From assembly GCA_913063505.1 (NCBI GenBank), contig CAJXYT010000004.1:1-60261 (forward strand): a stretch of 60,261 nt of DNA, given 5' to 3'. A program made the position numbers and the translations under genes. The DNA comes from an uncultured Gammaproteobacteria bacterium. Its GTDB lineage: Bacteria > Pseudomonadota > Gammaproteobacteria > Steroidobacterales > Woeseiaceae. Shown piece by piece: positions 1-11,158 of the stretch. Numbering within the stretch: position 1 is the first letter of the stretch; each line of letters opens with the position of its first letter. The notes below the pieces were generated by a model. It had not been told where the DNA came from. It searched no databases and worked only from the letters and a program-made list of their open reading frames with translations.

Positions 1-222
1 TTGCCATCGGGTACATTCGACATTCAAGATAACGTGTTGTTGTCGAAAATTGTGACTAGCGCATTCATGAAGCGTCGGAAAACCATACGCAACTCCCTTA
101 AAGATATCGCTGAGGTCGCTGATCTTGAAGCCGTTGATATCGATTCCGGACTGCGACCCGAGCAAATCAGCATTTTGAAATACGTCGAACTCAGTAACCA
201 TCTCGCCGGTCGCTTAAGTTAG
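1..222 (+). CDS. rsmA: 16S rRNA (adenine1518/1519-N6)-dimethyltransferase RsmA/KsgA, C-terminal fragment (5' truncated by contig start)
   Basis: C-terminal segment 'AFMKRRKTIRNSLK...EQISILKYVELSNHL' typical of KsgA, followed directly by apaG and apaH as in enterobacteria. Confidence 0.88.
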   Translation: MPSGTFDIQDNVLLSKIVTSAFMKRRKTIRNSLKDIAEVADLEAVDIDSGLRPEQISILKYVELSNHLAGRLS

Positions 223-231
223 AATATCGCG

Positions 232-612
232 ATGCAAGAAACTCAATGTGATATCAGAATTCAGGTAGCGACCAGCTATATCGATGATCAATCCGAGCCG
301 AACGCCGATCGCTATGTATTCGCGTACACCATCACGATATCGAACAGTGGCGATGTGGCAGCACAGTTGATTAGTCGTCATTGGATCATCACCGATGCCA
401 ACGGCAAGGTACAAGAGGTTAGCGGCGACGGCGTCGTCGGCGAACAACCACACCTCAGCCCCGGTGAAGAATTTCGCTACTCCAGTGGCGCAGTGCTGGA
501 GACGCCAGTCGGTGCTATGCAGGGCATGTATCGTATGGAAGCGGACGGTGGAGTTGCATTTGACGCGCCTATCGCGCCGTTTACGCTTGCCGTACCCGGA
601 CTGCTGAACTAG
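232..612 (+). CDS. apaG: ApaG domain protein
   Basis: 126 aa ApaG fold signature 'YVFAYTITISNSGDVAAQLISRHWIITDANG...VGEQPHLSPGEEFRYSSGAVLETPVGAMQGMY'; between rsmA and apaH. Confidence 0.95.
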   Translation: MQETQCDIRIQVATSYIDDQSEPNADRYVFAYTITISNSGDVAAQLISRHWIITDANGKVQEVSGDGVVGEQPHLSPGEEFRYSSGAVLETPVGAMQGMYRMEADGGVAFDAPIAPFTLAVPGLLN

Positions 613-622
613 GTCAAGCCAC

Positions 623-1474
623 ATGGCCGTATACGCGATCGGCGACATTCAGGGATGCTATGACCCGCTTCGACGGCTCCTTGATACATTGGAATTCGAT
701 CCGTCCCGCGACACACTTTGGTTTGTCGGTGACCTCGTAAATCGAGGCCCTAAGTCCCTAGAAACATTACGCTATATAAAGGACCTGGGCGAGTCCGCGA
801 TTACCATACTGGGCAACCATGACCTGCACTTATTGGCACTTGAGGCTGATGCTGTTGAGGGTGGTAAGTATTCTGAATCCCTCCAAAAACTACTCAACGC
901 ACCTGATGCCGGTGAGCTTTGCGAGTGGCTAAGACACCGCCCATTGGCACACTATGACGAAGACCTGGATACGATGATGGTTCATGCTGGAACTCATCCA
1001 ACGTGGTCCGTAAGAAAGACAATGGCGTGCGCTGCTGAAGTTGAAGACGAACTTCGGGCTGGTGATTTTCGAATATTGCTGGAGAAAATGTACGGCAACA
1101 CACCGACTAGCTGGTCCGGAAAATTGCGTGGTTACAAACGGCTGCGATTCATAATCAATTGCCTGACTCGTATGCGTATGATCACAACGAACGACCGATT
1201 GAATTTCTCACATAACGGAGCACCGTGGCACGCACGAAAAAATCTGCTGCCCTGGTACATGGCCGAAGGCCGGGCTACCGCCGAAACACGAGTAGTCTTC
1301 GGGCACTGGTCGCAGCTCGGCTTAGTCGTGACGCCGGACCTCATCAGCATTGACACTGGCTGCGTCTGGGGCCGACAACTCACCGCCGTCAAATTAGATC
1401 AGCGCATTCCACGAGTGATTCAAGTCGCCGGGCAATCTATCCGTTCGTACGTCCTGAACTCGAAGGAAAATTGA
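623..1474 (+). CDS. apaH: Symmetrical bis(5'-nucleosyl)-tetraphosphatase ApaH
   Basis: MAVYAIGDIQGCYDPLRRLL..., metallophosphatase motifs GDLVNRGP, GNHDLH; synteny. Confidence 0.95.
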   Translation: MAVYAIGDIQGCYDPLRRLLDTLEFDPSRDTLWFVGDLVNRGPKSLETLRYIKDLGESAITILGNHDLHLLALEADAVEGGKYSESLQKLLNAPDAGELCEWLRHRPLAHYDEDLDTMMVHAGTHPTWSVRKTMACAAEVEDELRAGDFRILLEKMYGNTPTSWSGKLRGYKRLRFIINCLTRMRMITTNDRLNFSHNGAPWHARKNLLPWYMAEGRATAETRVVFGHWSQLGLVVTPDLISIDTGCVWGRQLTAVKLDQRIPRVIQVAGQSIRSYVLNSKEN

Positions 1475-1917
1475 TTCAACTCGGTCGCGGCGTGCTCTTC
1501 TAAATCAACAATTTTCCAGATATCTTCAGCGATGTCCGGAAAAAATGCATCGCCTTCTACGTCTATATGAACGCGGGTCAAATACAGCCGTCCAGCCTTC
1601 GGTAGAAACAGATCGTAAATCTGGCTACCACCGATAACCATGATTTCTTCAGCGTCGCCCGCGGCGGCGAGCGCTGCTGTCGGCGAAGCAACGACGTCGC
1701 ATCCATCGGCAGAGAGGTCTGACTGCCGAGTAACCACAATGTTCTGACGTCCCGGCAACGGTCGCCCAATAGACTCCCACGTCAAACGACCCATCACGAT
1801 GGGCTTGCCCATCGTTAGTGCTTTGAATCGTTTCAGGTCATCCGATATTTTCCAGGGTAACCCACCCTGCATGCCGATCACGTTGTTCGTCGACGCGGCG
1901 ACAATAATACTGATCAT
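1420..1917 (-). CDS. folA: Dihydrofolate reductase
   Basis: MISIIVAASTNNVIGMQGGLPWKISDDLKRFK...GKPIVMGRLTWESIGRPLPGRQNIVV; next to thyA. Confidence 0.95.
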   Translation of the reverse strand: MISIIVAASTNNVIGMQGGLPWKISDDLKRFKALTMGKPIVMGRLTWESIGRPLPGRQNIVVTRQSDLSADGCDVVASPTAALAAAGDAEEIMVIGGSQIYDLFLPKAGRLYLTRVHIDVEGDAFFPDIAEDIWKIVDLEEHAATELNQFSFEFRTYERIDCPAT

Positions 1918-1928
1918 GAACGTTCCTG

Positions 1929-2723
1929 CTAGACCGCGACCGCGGCTTTGATGTGTGGGTGGGACTCGTAATTTACGATTTCAAAGTCCTCGTACTGATA
2001 GTCGAAGATACTGTTCGGCCTGCGTTTGATCGCTAATTGCGGCAACGCTAACAACTCGCGACTGAGCTGTTCATCCGCCTGCTCCAGGTGATTGGAATAC
2101 AGATGACAGTCGCCGCCCGTCCAGACAAAGTCACCAACATCAAGATCCGCCTGTTGGGCGAGCATGTGTGTGAGCAGTGCATAGGACGCGATATTGAACG
2201 GTACGCCGAGAAAAATATCGCAGCTTCGTTGGTACAACTGGCAGGATAACTTGCCATCAGCAACGTAGAACTGAAACAAACAATGGCACGGTGGCAATGC
2301 CATGTTCTCAATTTCCCCAACGTTCCATGCGCTTAGCATGATGCGTCGGGAATGCGGTGATTCGCGGAGCTGCTGCATTATCTGCGATATCTGATCAATA
2401 GAACGTCCATCGGGTGTTGGCCAGTTGCGCCATTGCACGCCATAAACCGGTCCCAGATCGCCATTGTCATCCGCCCAATCGTCCCAGATCGAAACGCCAT
2501 TGTCCTTCAGGTATTTGATGTTGCTGTCACCCGTTAAGAACCACAGCAACTCATGGATAATCGAACGCAGGTGAAGTTTCTTGGTGGTAACAAGGGGAAA
2601 ACCCTCGCTAAGATCGAAGCGCATCTGGTGGCCAAATACGCTGACCGTACCGGTACCCGTGCGATCTTCCTTGACCGTGCCGTTGTCCCGCACATGACGC
2701 ATGAGATCAAGATATTGACGCAT
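1929..2723 (-). CDS. thyA: Thymidylate synthase
   Basis: [15 protein letters not shown]...[12 protein letters not shown]...[12 protein letters not shown]...[20 protein letters not shown]; start set at internal Met immediately after the lgt stop. Confidence 0.95.
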   Translation of the reverse strand: MRQYLDLMRHVRDNGTVKEDRTGTGTVSVFGHQMRFDLSEGFPLVTTKKLHLRSIIHELLWFLTGDSNIKYLKDNGVSIWDDWADDNGDLGPVYGVQWRNWPTPDGRSIDQISQIMQQLRESPHSRRIMLSAWNVGEIENMALPPCHCLFQFYVADGKLSCQLYQRSCDIFLGVPFNIASYALLTHMLAQQADLDVGDFVWTGGDCHLYSNHLEQADEQLSRELLALPQLAIKRRPNSIFDYQYEDFEIVNYESHPHIKAAVAV

Positions 2724-2724
2724 C

Positions 2725-3507
2725 TTAGGCTTTCGCCTCCGCCGACCGATAAGCCATGACGACGAGCACAAGTCCGGCCAAAACCATTGGCACGCTCAGA
2801 ATTTGTCCCATCGTGACCCAACCTAAGGCCAGATAATCGAGATGGGCATCCGGAATGCGGTAAAACTCGACTGCAAAACGGAAAATACCGTAGAGCAGTA
2901 AGAACATTCCTGAAGCAGCTAGATATGGCCTCGGTTTGGACGAGTAGAGCCACAAGATAAAAAACAACAGGAAGCCCTCAAGAATGGCCTCATAGAGTTG
3001 CGATGCGTGCACGGATACGCCGTTTACGATGAATGACCAGGCAACATCTGTGGGCTTTCCCCAGAGCTCACCGTTGATGAAATTTCCTATGCGGCCGAAA
3101 CCGAGACCGAGCGGCACGATGGGTGCGACGAAATCTGTCATCCTCCAGATAGAGTGACCCAGCTTTCGGCCGTACAGCCACATGGCCGTCATAACTCCGG
3201 CGAGTCCACCGTGGAATGACATACCGCCTTGCGTAATCTTGAACAGGTACAACGGATCGCTGGTGAGTTGATCCCAGCCGTAGACAATTGCATAGCCAAC
3301 ACGGCCGCCGACAATTACGCCGAGCATGCCGTAGAAAAGAAGATCGTCAACCTGATCGGAGTTAACCGGAGAATCGGCGCGTTGGCAGCGACGCTTTGCC
3401 AGCCACCAAGCGAGCAGGAAAGCCATGACGTACATCAAGCCGTACCAGCGAACTTTGAGTGGTCCGAGCGCAAATATGATCGGATCGATCTCGGGATATG
3501 TCAGCAT
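2725..3507 (-). CDS. lgt: Prolipoprotein diacylglyceryl transferase
   Basis: Multi-TM protein with '[16 protein letters not shown]' and '[12 protein letters not shown]' Lgt signatures. Confidence 0.95.
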   Translation of the reverse strand: MLTYPEIDPIIFALGPLKVRWYGLMYVMAFLLAWWLAKRRCQRADSPVNSDQVDDLLFYGMLGVIVGGRVGYAIVYGWDQLTSDPLYLFKITQGGMSFHGGLAGVMTAMWLYGRKLGHSIWRMTDFVAPIVPLGLGFGRIGNFINGELWGKPTDVAWSFIVNGVSVHASQLYEAILEGFLLFFILWLYSSKPRPYLAASGMFLLLYGIFRFAVEFYRIPDAHLDYLALGWVTMGQILSVPMVLAGLVLVVMAYRSAEAKA

Positions 3508-3595
3508 GAAATCCTGTCAGTCATCGAGTTAAGATACGTATCATAGTCAGTTTCCAGACCGCGTCATAGTGGCTGCCACCACAGGAACCGAATAA

Positions 3596-5632
3596 ATGCC
3601 AAATCACCTCGCTGATGAGTCCAGTCCGTACCTGCAGCAGCACGCTGAAAATCCTGTGGACTGGTTTCCATGGGGAAACGAGGCCTTTGAGGAGGCCCGG
3701 AAAACAGGAAAGCCGATATTACTGTCGGTGGGCTATTCTGCATGCCACTGGTGTCATGTCATGGCGCATGAGTCTTTTGAGGATGATTCGATAGCAGCGG
3801 TGATGAATCGCTTGTTCGTCAACGTGAAAGTCGATCGCGAGGAGCGACCCGACGTCGATAAAATCTATCAAACTGCTCATCAGCTGCTAACCCAACGTGG
3901 TGGTGGCTGGCCCCTGACCATGTTCCTCGACGGAGAAAACCAGCGGCCGTTTTTTGGCGGCACCTACTTCCCGAATGAAGCTCGTCATGGCATGCCCGCG
4001 TTTGCGGACTTACTGGAAAAAGTCGCGATGTACTTTGAGGAACAGCGAGACGAGGTACGTGCGCAGAGCGAACAGTTGCTGGGTGTATTCAAGAAAATCG
4101 AACCAAGCCGCAGTGACGAAGACGTTATTCTCGACGCCACACCACTGCAAAGAGCTCGAGATACTTTCGCGCAAAACTTCGATCGGGACTTTGGCGGCTT
4201 TGGCCCAGCACCCAAGTTCCCCCACGCAACGACGATAGACAGGCTTCTGCGCCAATGGCGCACCACCGCCAACGATGCTGAACCGGATCTTGACGCGCTG
4301 CTGATGTCAACATTGACACTGACTCGCATGGCCGACGGCGGCATTTTTGATCATGTCGGTGGTGGCTTTTGTCGTTACTCGGTCGATAAGTATTGGCAGA
4401 TTCCGCATTTCGAGAAAATGTTGTACGACAACGGCCCGTTGCTGGCCCTATACGCGCAAGCGGCGATCGCGACCGGCGAGTCATCGTTCTTCGACACAGC
4501 AAATGCGACAGCTGACTGGATGCTCGCTGATATGCAGGCGGACAATGGCGGATTCTTCTCGTCACGTGATGCGGACTCGGAAGGTGAAGAAGGCGTGTAC
4601 TACTTATGGACGCCCGAACAGGCTCAAAAACTGCTGGGTGACGACTACACCGTATTTGCCAATCGCTTTGGTCTCGATATGGATACGAATTTTGAAGGGC
4701 AATGGCACCTCACTGTGCGTGCGCCAATCGCCAATGACGATGACTTTGCTGCGATCGAACGCTCGAAGAAGATTTTGCTGACTGAACGTGAGACTCGCAT
4801 CGCACCCGGGCGTGACGAGAAACAACTGACATCATGGAACGCGCTGGCTATCCGCGGTCTGGCGATTTCGGGTCGCGCGCTGAACAGACCAGAGCTCACT
4901 TTAGCAGCTGTAAGAGCTGTTGATTTTATCCGAGAAAACCTGATAAAGAACGATCGATTGCTGGCCAGCTACAAGGATGCGCAAGTTCGTTTTCCGGCTT
5001 ACCTCGATGACCATGCATTCCTGCTCGATGCAATTTTGGAGTTACTACAGTCAAACTGGAGCACAAAGCATCTGTCGTTCGCTATGCAGCTGGCCGATCT
5101 CATACTCGAACACTTCGAGGATCTCGAGCGCGGTGCTTTCTACTTCACCGCGAACGATCATGAAACGCTAATTCATCGGCCCAAATCAATAGCGGATGAA
5201 GCTGTGCCATCCGGCAACGGAATCGCTGCATTCGCATTGCAACGGCTAGGCTTTCTGCTCGGCGAAACGCGTTACCTGGATGCCGCCGAACGGACACTTA
5301 AGGGTGCATGGCAGGGTATCGAAGAATATCCGCACGGACATGTCAGCTTGATAACTGCGCTGGAGGAATACCTGCATCACCCAGAGATTATCGTAATTCG
5401 CGGTGAGTCTGAGGAAATTGAGCGCTGGCGCGACTCAGCAGCCAAGTTATACGCGCCACAACGGATGATTTTCGCGATCGATGCGAACGAGGAAAACCTA
5501 CCGGGTGCATTAGCCGATAAAGTGGCGCGTGAAGGTGAATCGGTTGCTTACAGGTGTGTTGGCACCCACTGCGAACTACCCATAACCACATGGGAAGCAC
5601 TCGCCGCAGAACTCAGTGAGGCTACTGACTGA
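3596..5632 (+). CDS. DUF255/thioredoxin-domain protein (YyaL / SPATA20-like)
   Basis: [35 protein letters not shown]...[18 protein letters not shown], long glycoside-hydrolase-like C-terminus. Confidence 0.9.
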   Translation: MPNHLADESSPYLQQHAENPVDWFPWGNEAFEEARKTGKPILLSVGYSACHWCHVMAHESFEDDSIAAVMNRLFVNVKVDREERPDVDKIYQTAHQLLTQRGGGWPLTMFLDGENQRPFFGGTYFPNEARHGMPAFADLLEKVAMYFEEQRDEVRAQSEQLLGVFKKIEPSRSDEDVILDATPLQRARDTFAQNFDRDFGGFGPAPKFPHATTIDRLLRQWRTTANDAEPDLDALLMSTLTLTRMADGGIFDHVGGGFCRYSVDKYWQIPHFEKMLYDNGPLLALYAQAAIATGESSFFDTANATADWMLADMQADNGGFFSSRDADSEGEEGVYYLWTPEQAQKLLGDDYTVFANRFGLDMDTNFEGQWHLTVRAPIANDDDFAAIERSKKILLTERETRIAPGRDEKQLTSWNALAIRGLAISGRALNRPELTLAAVRAVDFIRENLIKNDRLLASYKDAQVRFPAYLDDHAFLLDAILELLQSNWSTKHLSFAMQLADLILEHFEDLERGAFYFTANDHETLIHRPKSIADEAVPSGNGIAAFALQRLGFLLGETRYLDAAERTLKGAWQGIEEYPHGHVSLITALEEYLHHPEIIVIRGESEEIERWRDSAAKLYAPQRMIFAIDANEENLPGALADKVAREGESVAYRCVGTHCELPITTWEALAAELSEATD

Positions 5633-5658
5633 CCCGGCGCACTATGAGATGAGAGCCC

Positions 5659-6093
5659 TCACCCCAACTCGTCTTCAAGCGTGTAGCGCTCGCTGCGCCG
5701 CTGCATAGCCGCACCTAGCTCCGGCATCACCCACAGCTCAATCGGTTTTTTCCCTCGTATCTGAAAATTCTGTCTGCCTCGTTTTTCCTGTCTATAACGC
5801 ACGCAGTCCCAGGGCACCTGAATGCAGGCTGGCACTTTCTGCGGACCGGGGCCACCATAGAGTATCCAAAACCCATCGTCATCCAATACAATATCGACTT
5901 GCGAATAATTGAACGACCCGACCTCAATGCTCTCGCCTTTGAAGGCGGCAGATATTGGCCGTTTATCGGTTTCGTAAAGCTTGGCTAGCTCTCGCCAAAC
6001 ACCAACATATTTAGCCGGCTGATACATAACAGCTGCGATAGCAACAATCGCAAGAATGGCGATGACGCCGATAGGTGAGGCAAGAAAGTTCAT
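5659..6093 (-). CDS. Hypothetical protein with N-terminal TM segment
   Basis: 144 aa ORF, hydrophobic N-terminus 'GVIAILAIVAIAAVMY'; no family recognised. Confidence 0.6.
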   Translation of the reverse strand: MNFLASPIGVIAILAIVAIAAVMYQPAKYVGVWRELAKLYETDKRPISAAFKGESIEVGSFNYSQVDIVLDDDGFWILYGGPGPQKVPACIQVPWDCVRYRQEKRGRQNFQIRGKKPIELWVMPELGAAMQRRSERYTLEDELG

Positions 6094-6221
6094 GTCGGTA
6101 TTTTAGAAAAATAAAAAATAGGCCTAATGACCTCTTTCTATCATTATTTTACTCTTAGTATTTCGTCTGGACAATCTAGATGATCCTCAGTCAGATTTTA
6201 ATTTAACTGCAGTGTGATCCA

Positions 6222-6554
6222 TCAATCATCGTCAAGACAACGTCTTGTAAATTCGTCCTGCATAGCGATAATTTTACCTTTACTTTGAGCTATTTCATCT
6301 TCCTGATTATCTGTCAAAGCGTCAATCCTAGGTATGATGAGTAAGCTCAATGCAAGGACCCAATTTCTAGATGCGCGCTGCTCGCCTGACAATCTCTCCA
6401 GGTTACTCATTTCTTGCGTAAGAAGCATTTCTACATTTCTACAAGCCATAGTTGTATAGGGAATTCTTGATACAGATGCCGGCTGAATACTAGATGGAGC
6501 TGCAGCACATCCCACTAACGTAGCTAGCGTAATTACTATTATTCCCTTTTTCAT
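6222..6554 (-). CDS. Putative small lipoprotein, hypothetical
   Basis: Internal Met start gives MKKGIIVITLATLVGCAAAPSS with a lipobox (LVGC); low-GC surroundings. Confidence 0.6.
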   Translation of the reverse strand: MKKGIIVITLATLVGCAAAPSSIQPASVSRIPYTTMACRNVEMLLTQEMSNLERLSGEQRASRNWVLALSLLIIPRIDALTDNQEDEIAQSKGKIIAMQDEFTRRCLDDD

Positions 6555-6739
6555 AATGACTCTCTCTAAATTAATCTGCGACATAGGAATACGCCTAAAT
6601 CTTTGATATTGCAAAGATTTAGAATGATTGAAGTTTAATTTAGTTAATCAGACACAAATGGACGAAAAGGAGATTTGGTGCATGTGTGGCCATTGAGGTG
6701 ATAACTGATTGATTAAAGAAAGTATTACTCTATGCGGCC

Positions 6740-9538
6740 TTAAGAGCCAAAAGCAGTGCGTCTCCAACCATCATCACTACGACGAATCTCGTAAGCCGGC
6801 CAGTATTGGTTGTCGAGCTTCAAGGTGATGACTTCTGCCGTACCATTCCAGGTAACGGTTTTCAGTCGAACTGATTCTCGATGCTCGGTATTTTTCACGG
6901 CATTGATAAACGCCTGCAAGTTTGGTGTTGCAACCTCATTCACTTCAACAACTCGGCGTCCAGCCCAAAGACCGTAACGTGTCGCTGGAGACCCATAGCT
7001 AAAATAGGCAACATAAACGCCGTCAGTCGCGATACCGCGTTGAGCCGCCATGGCCCGATGCGGGTCTTGCAACAACGCGCCCGCCCAAGAAACAGCCCTA
7101 TCTATACCGCGGCCGCTCAATTTAGCTGTTTCAACTGATAATTCGCGGACCCCATCATTCCGCCATACGGTTACCAGCACTTCCGGTTTTTGCACGGCGT
7201 TTTCCAGCGCTCGATAAGACGTCACAACGTCGCCATCGATCGCTAAAACGATGTCACCATTCTTGAGTAATCTCGCAGCAGCAGTATCTGCAACCAGTCG
7301 CGTAATGCTCAGAGCGCGGCGGCGCACCGGATTGTTTTTCTCCAGTCGAGCGATCCACTCTTCGTCAACGCCCATCTTGCGCGCCGCAAACAACGGCGCA
7401 TAGACGAACTCGGCTTCCAATGAATAGAACGGTCGGCCATTACGAACTATGTCCAGAAACTGTGAAATCACCTCGCTACCGATACCTCGATTAAATTGCG
7501 TTGCTTCGCCGCCCGACTGCAGTACAAAGCTCGACCAACTCGCCGACACACGGCCTTTGTTATCAACCAATACACCATCGAAGTCCGTCGGCGCTGTAAC
7601 GAGGTCGATTCCCTCAATATTCGAATCACGGAAACGCAATGTTTTCGATAACGGCAGTACCAATGGATCTACTGATGAAACTTTACTTTCCTGATGCACG
7701 AGCTGATGATCAGGCTTGATGCCTACGACCAGAACATCGTCACCTGGCGTAAGAGGTGTCGTATTGAATTCGGCACTTTCGATGGGTGTATCACCGATGC
7801 TCTTTGGGTCGTAAGAAACGATTGCGAAGTTATGCAATGGATGTAGCTGCACGATCTTCGCGTCAACCTCAAGAGAGCCGGCAAATGTAATCTTCACATC
7901 ACCGATGGCTATTGGAACTGTGTTGCGGTCGACTACAACGTAGCCACGCTCTTTGTCGACGATCAATCCTGTGCCGTAGTAGTGCCGTTCCGAGACACCC
8001 GATAGCGTATACGGAAGATCGAACGTTATAACGACCAATGACGGTGCAATCTTTTGTAGGCGCGGATCGTCATAGTCGTTCAGTTTTGTGCTTCCGACTT
8101 CGACGGGCGGCGACTCCGGACCAGCCGCAAGCGTGCGACATGGCCATGCGCCTGTATCATCATCCCGAATGCATCGCTTTACGGGGAACCAAACACGATC
8201 CATTTCCAGAAGGCGTACTACGGAGTTCTGTGGATTCTCCATGTTGACATAACGAACCGTGGCACGTTCGCCGTCGGCAAGTTCATTCAGTGCCGCCTCA
8301 AAATCATCCAGATTTTCCATCGGCTCGCCGTCCATCTCGACAATAACGGCTCCACGAGGAATTGCTGCCTTCGACAGTAGATAACCAGGATTGGCTACAT
8401 AAACGCCACTCGCCTGTCGGTTGTAGTATCGAGCTTGTTGATAGGACAAGGTATTGACAATGCCGTCACCGAACTCCAGATATTCATCCGGCGTTATCGC
8501 ATGTAAGTCGTCGACCGTAATCATTTGTACGATATGCCTGCCACCGCGTTCAATCTCGATCTCGATCTCTTCACCGACTTTACTGTCGAGCACGGCACCG
8601 AGCGGCACGAATTCAGTAATCATGTGACCATTTATACGGATCAGAATATCACCAGGTGCTATCTTGCCGGCCGCCGATGAATTCGGAATAACCTGGTCAA
8701 CCGCTAACATACTGGTTTGCTCTTCGCCCTTCAGTCGGGCAAGACGTTCGGATTCTGGTGTTAGACCCAAACGCCGCAGCTCATCAAACGGTTTACTTTG
8801 AAAGGTCGTTTGCAGCGTGCCTCGAGTCACTTCGCGGCCAGATCGTATCTCCTGCAAGGCTCGGTCAATACGATCCAGTGGCAGGAAAAAGCTGCTTGCG
8901 GCGGAGCGGGCTGCGCCAGCGTTTAGTGCAACCACCTCACCATCAATATTGACAACAGGCGAGCCGGAAGAGCCGCCCGAGGTGCCGGATGCAGCCTGAT
9001 AATAGAAGGTATTAAAATCGTTGTATTTACCACGACCGTACAACGGTGCTTGTCGATCAAGCCTCGCAATCGTACCCGCCAAGATCGAAAGTTGCTCACC
9101 AGCATCGTTACCGATAACGCGAATTTCCTTGCCGATACCTGCGCCGCCGGGCACCAGCGGCAATTCGGCGGGCTTAATGTATTGCAGCTCGGCGGGATCA
9201 TAACGATAGAACCCAAAATCGTGGACTGGGTCCCTATAGATCGGTGTCAGTCGCACTTCTTCGTTATTCTTGAAGACTGCCTCAGCAGTGACTGGCCCGG
9301 GCGTCACAACATGGCGATTTGTGAGGATAATACCGCGCTCGGCGTCGACGACGAAACCAGTCGCCTGGGACGAAGCGTTCCACTCGGTATCGAAAGCGCG
9401 AGTGCTATCAACACGAATCGACACCACGCCTGAGGATATGCGCTCAAGCGTTTCTGTCCAGACAGTATCTTCTGCGGCCGTAACCGTCATACTTGAAAGC
9501 AGCGACGAAGCTGCGATCAGAATCCTGACCTTTGTCAT
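6740..9538 (-). CDS. Tandem HtrA/Deg-like trypsin-PDZ protein (two protease-like halves, about four PDZ-like segments)
   Basis: Signal peptide; first triad ILTNRHVV / PVHDFGFYRYD / GTSGGSSGSPVV; second degenerate copy VVVDRNTVP / PLHNFAIVSYD / TAPTDFDGVLVD; PDZ-like segments such as 'VIPNSSAAGKIAPGDILIRINGHMI'. Confidence 0.85.
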   Translation of the reverse strand: MTKVRILIAASSLLSSMTVTAAEDTVWTETLERISSGVVSIRVDSTRAFDTEWNASSQATGFVVDAERGIILTNRHVVTPGPVTAEAVFKNNEEVRLTPIYRDPVHDFGFYRYDPAELQYIKPAELPLVPGGAGIGKEIRVIGNDAGEQLSILAGTIARLDRQAPLYGRGKYNDFNTFYYQAASGTSGGSSGSPVVNIDGEVVALNAGAARSAASSFFLPLDRIDRALQEIRSGREVTRGTLQTTFQSKPFDELRRLGLTPESERLARLKGEEQTSMLAVDQVIPNSSAAGKIAPGDILIRINGHMITEFVPLGAVLDSKVGEEIEIEIERGGRHIVQMITVDDLHAITPDEYLEFGDGIVNTLSYQQARYYNRQASGVYVANPGYLLSKAAIPRGAVIVEMDGEPMENLDDFEAALNELADGERATVRYVNMENPQNSVVRLLEMDRVWFPVKRCIRDDDTGAWPCRTLAAGPESPPVEVGSTKLNDYDDPRLQKIAPSLVVITFDLPYTLSGVSERHYYGTGLIVDKERGYVVVDRNTVPIAIGDVKITFAGSLEVDAKIVQLHPLHNFAIVSYDPKSIGDTPIESAEFNTTPLTPGDDVLVVGIKPDHQLVHQESKVSSVDPLVLPLSKTLRFRDSNIEGIDLVTAPTDFDGVLVDNKGRVSASWSSFVLQSGGEATQFNRGIGSEVISQFLDIVRNGRPFYSLEAEFVYAPLFAARKMGVDEEWIARLEKNNPVRRRALSITRLVADTAAARLLKNGDIVLAIDGDVVTSYRALENAVQKPEVLVTVWRNDGVRELSVETAKLSGRGIDRAVSWAGALLQDPHRAMAAQRGIATDGVYVAYFSYGSPATRYGLWAGRRVVEVNEVATPNLQAFINAVKNTEHRESVRLKTVTWNGTAEVITLKLDNQYWPAYEIRRSDDGWRRTAFGS

Positions 9539-9682
9539 AGTTTTCCTGAATTAGTTACTAGGCCAATTATGCGGCCATATGCACGCCCCTACTACTCCCG
9601 ACTAATTGGGGCGCAGCGGTTCCCTATTTCAACAAAATCAGACCGCCAACGCGACTACCAAGATCACGCTTCCTGAGCGCGC

Positions 9683-11158
9683 CTACTCAGGCCGATAGGC
9701 TAGATCCAGTTGCCGGGCTGCTTTCACGTCGTCCAGTCGTCGCACTGGCATGGTGTACGGCGCATCCTTGAACTCGGTGCCCTCCTTGGCTGCCGTCGCG
9801 ATTGCGATCATTGCGGTAACAAAATTATCCAGGGTTTCCTTGCTTTCCGTTTCGGTTGGCTCGATGAGTAGGCACTCAGGCACCAGCAGTGGGAAATAAG
9901 TAGTCGGGGCATGATAATTCTTGTCCAGCAGCGCTTTGGCGAGGTCCATCGCCGTCAGATTCAATGATCGCGCCTCGCGTTTCAGCGTGACAATGAACTC
10001 ATGACTCGCCCGCCGCGTCGGGAACGCCAGTTCGAAGCCAGCCTCCTGTAGTCTTGAGGAAAGATAGTTCGCATTGAGCGTGGCGTATTCAGAAACGCGC
10101 TCCATACCGTCACGCCCCAGCATCCGCATGTACACATAAGCTCGAAACAAAACGCCTGCATTGCCCATAAAGCCGGACAGTCGGCCGATGCTTTGCGGCA
10201 GATCGTCCTCGGAAAGCCAGTCGTACACAGTCTCTCCATCGACCTGCTTACTACCAACAACCGGTATCGGCATGAACGGTAGTAACCGATCATTTACGCC
10301 AACAGCGCCCGAGCCTGGCCCGCCGCCGCCATGTGGTGTCGAGAACGTCTTGTGTAGATTCATGTGGATCACGTCAAAGTCCATATCGCCCGGTCGAACT
10401 TTGCCAAGAATTGCATTGAGGTTGGCACCGTCGTAATACAGCAGTCCACCAGCGTCATGAACGAGATCCGCAACCTCTTTGATGCGGCGCTCGAAAACAC
10501 CCAGCGTTGACGGATTCGTGAGCATGATACCGGCCGTCTTCGGGCCGACCGCTGATTTCAACGCATCAAAATCGATATCGCCTTCCGTACCCGTTGGCAC
10601 TTCGACCACCTGGCAGCCACACATCATCGCGGTCGCTGGGTTTGTTCCATGGGCCGCATCGGGACATATGATTTCGGTACGTTCATGATCGCCGCGAGCT
10701 TCGTGATATGCCTTGATCATTGCAACGCCCGCAAACTCGCCTTGCGCGCCGGCCATCGGCGTCAGCGAAACGCCTTTCATTCCCGTGACGTCTTTCAGCA
10801 TTTCTTGCAACTCGAACATGCAGGTCAGAAAGCCCTGTCCATGGGATACGGGACCCAAGGGATGTCGCCCAGAAAATTCAGGCAGCAATGCCAGCGCATT
10901 ACACGCTCGCGGGTTGTACTTCATTGTGCACGAGCCCAATGGATAGAATTGCGTGTCGATCGAGAAATTCATCTGCGATAAGCGTGTAAAATGGCGCACG
11001 GTCTGCAGCTCGGATGCCTCCGGCAAGCGCGGCTTGTCGTTTCGCATCAAGTTCGACGGGATATTCGACGCTTCTGCGTCAGCCGGTGCCTGTGCGAAAG
11101 CTCGACGCCCACTGCGGGACTTGTCAAATATCAGTTCACTACTCATACGACTATTCAT
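9683..11158 (-). CDS. gcvPB: Glycine dehydrogenase (decarboxylating) subunit 2
   Basis: PLP-lysine region [18 protein letters not shown]; order in gcv operon. Confidence 0.95.
   Translation of the reverse strand: MNSRMSSELIFDKSRSGRRAFAQAPADAEASNIPSNLMRNDKPRLPEASELQTVRHFTRLSQMNFSIDTQFYPLGSCTMKYNPRACNALALLPEFSGRHPLGPVSHGQGFLTCMFELQEMLKDVTGMKGVSLTPMAGAQGEFAGVAMIKAYHEARGDHERTEIICPDAAHGTNPATAMMCGCQVVEVPTGTEGDIDFDALKSAVGPKTAGIMLTNPSTLGVFERRIKEVADLVHDAGGLLYYDGANLNAILGKVRPGDMDFDVIHMNLHKTFSTPHGGGGPGSGAVGVNDRLLPFMPIPVVGSKQVDGETVYDWLSEDDLPQSIGRLSGFMGNAGVLFRAYVYMRMLGRDGMERVSEYATLNANYLSSRLQEAGFELAFPTRRASHEFIVTLKREARSLNLTAMDLAKALLDKNYHAPTTYFPLLVPECLLIEPTETESKETLDNFVTAMIAIATAAKEGTEFKDAPYTMPVRRLDDVKAARQLDLAYRPE

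Noticed and set aside
1-222. ORF 1..222 as a complete 73-aa gene starting at TTG
   Set aside because: It is the C-terminal piece of RsmA; the apparent start is an internal codon at the contig edge.
4125-4565. Antisense ORFs within the DUF255 gene (also 3985-4344, 4347-4781)
   Set aside because: Composition artefacts of GC-biased third positions; no domain signature, and the sense gene is clear.
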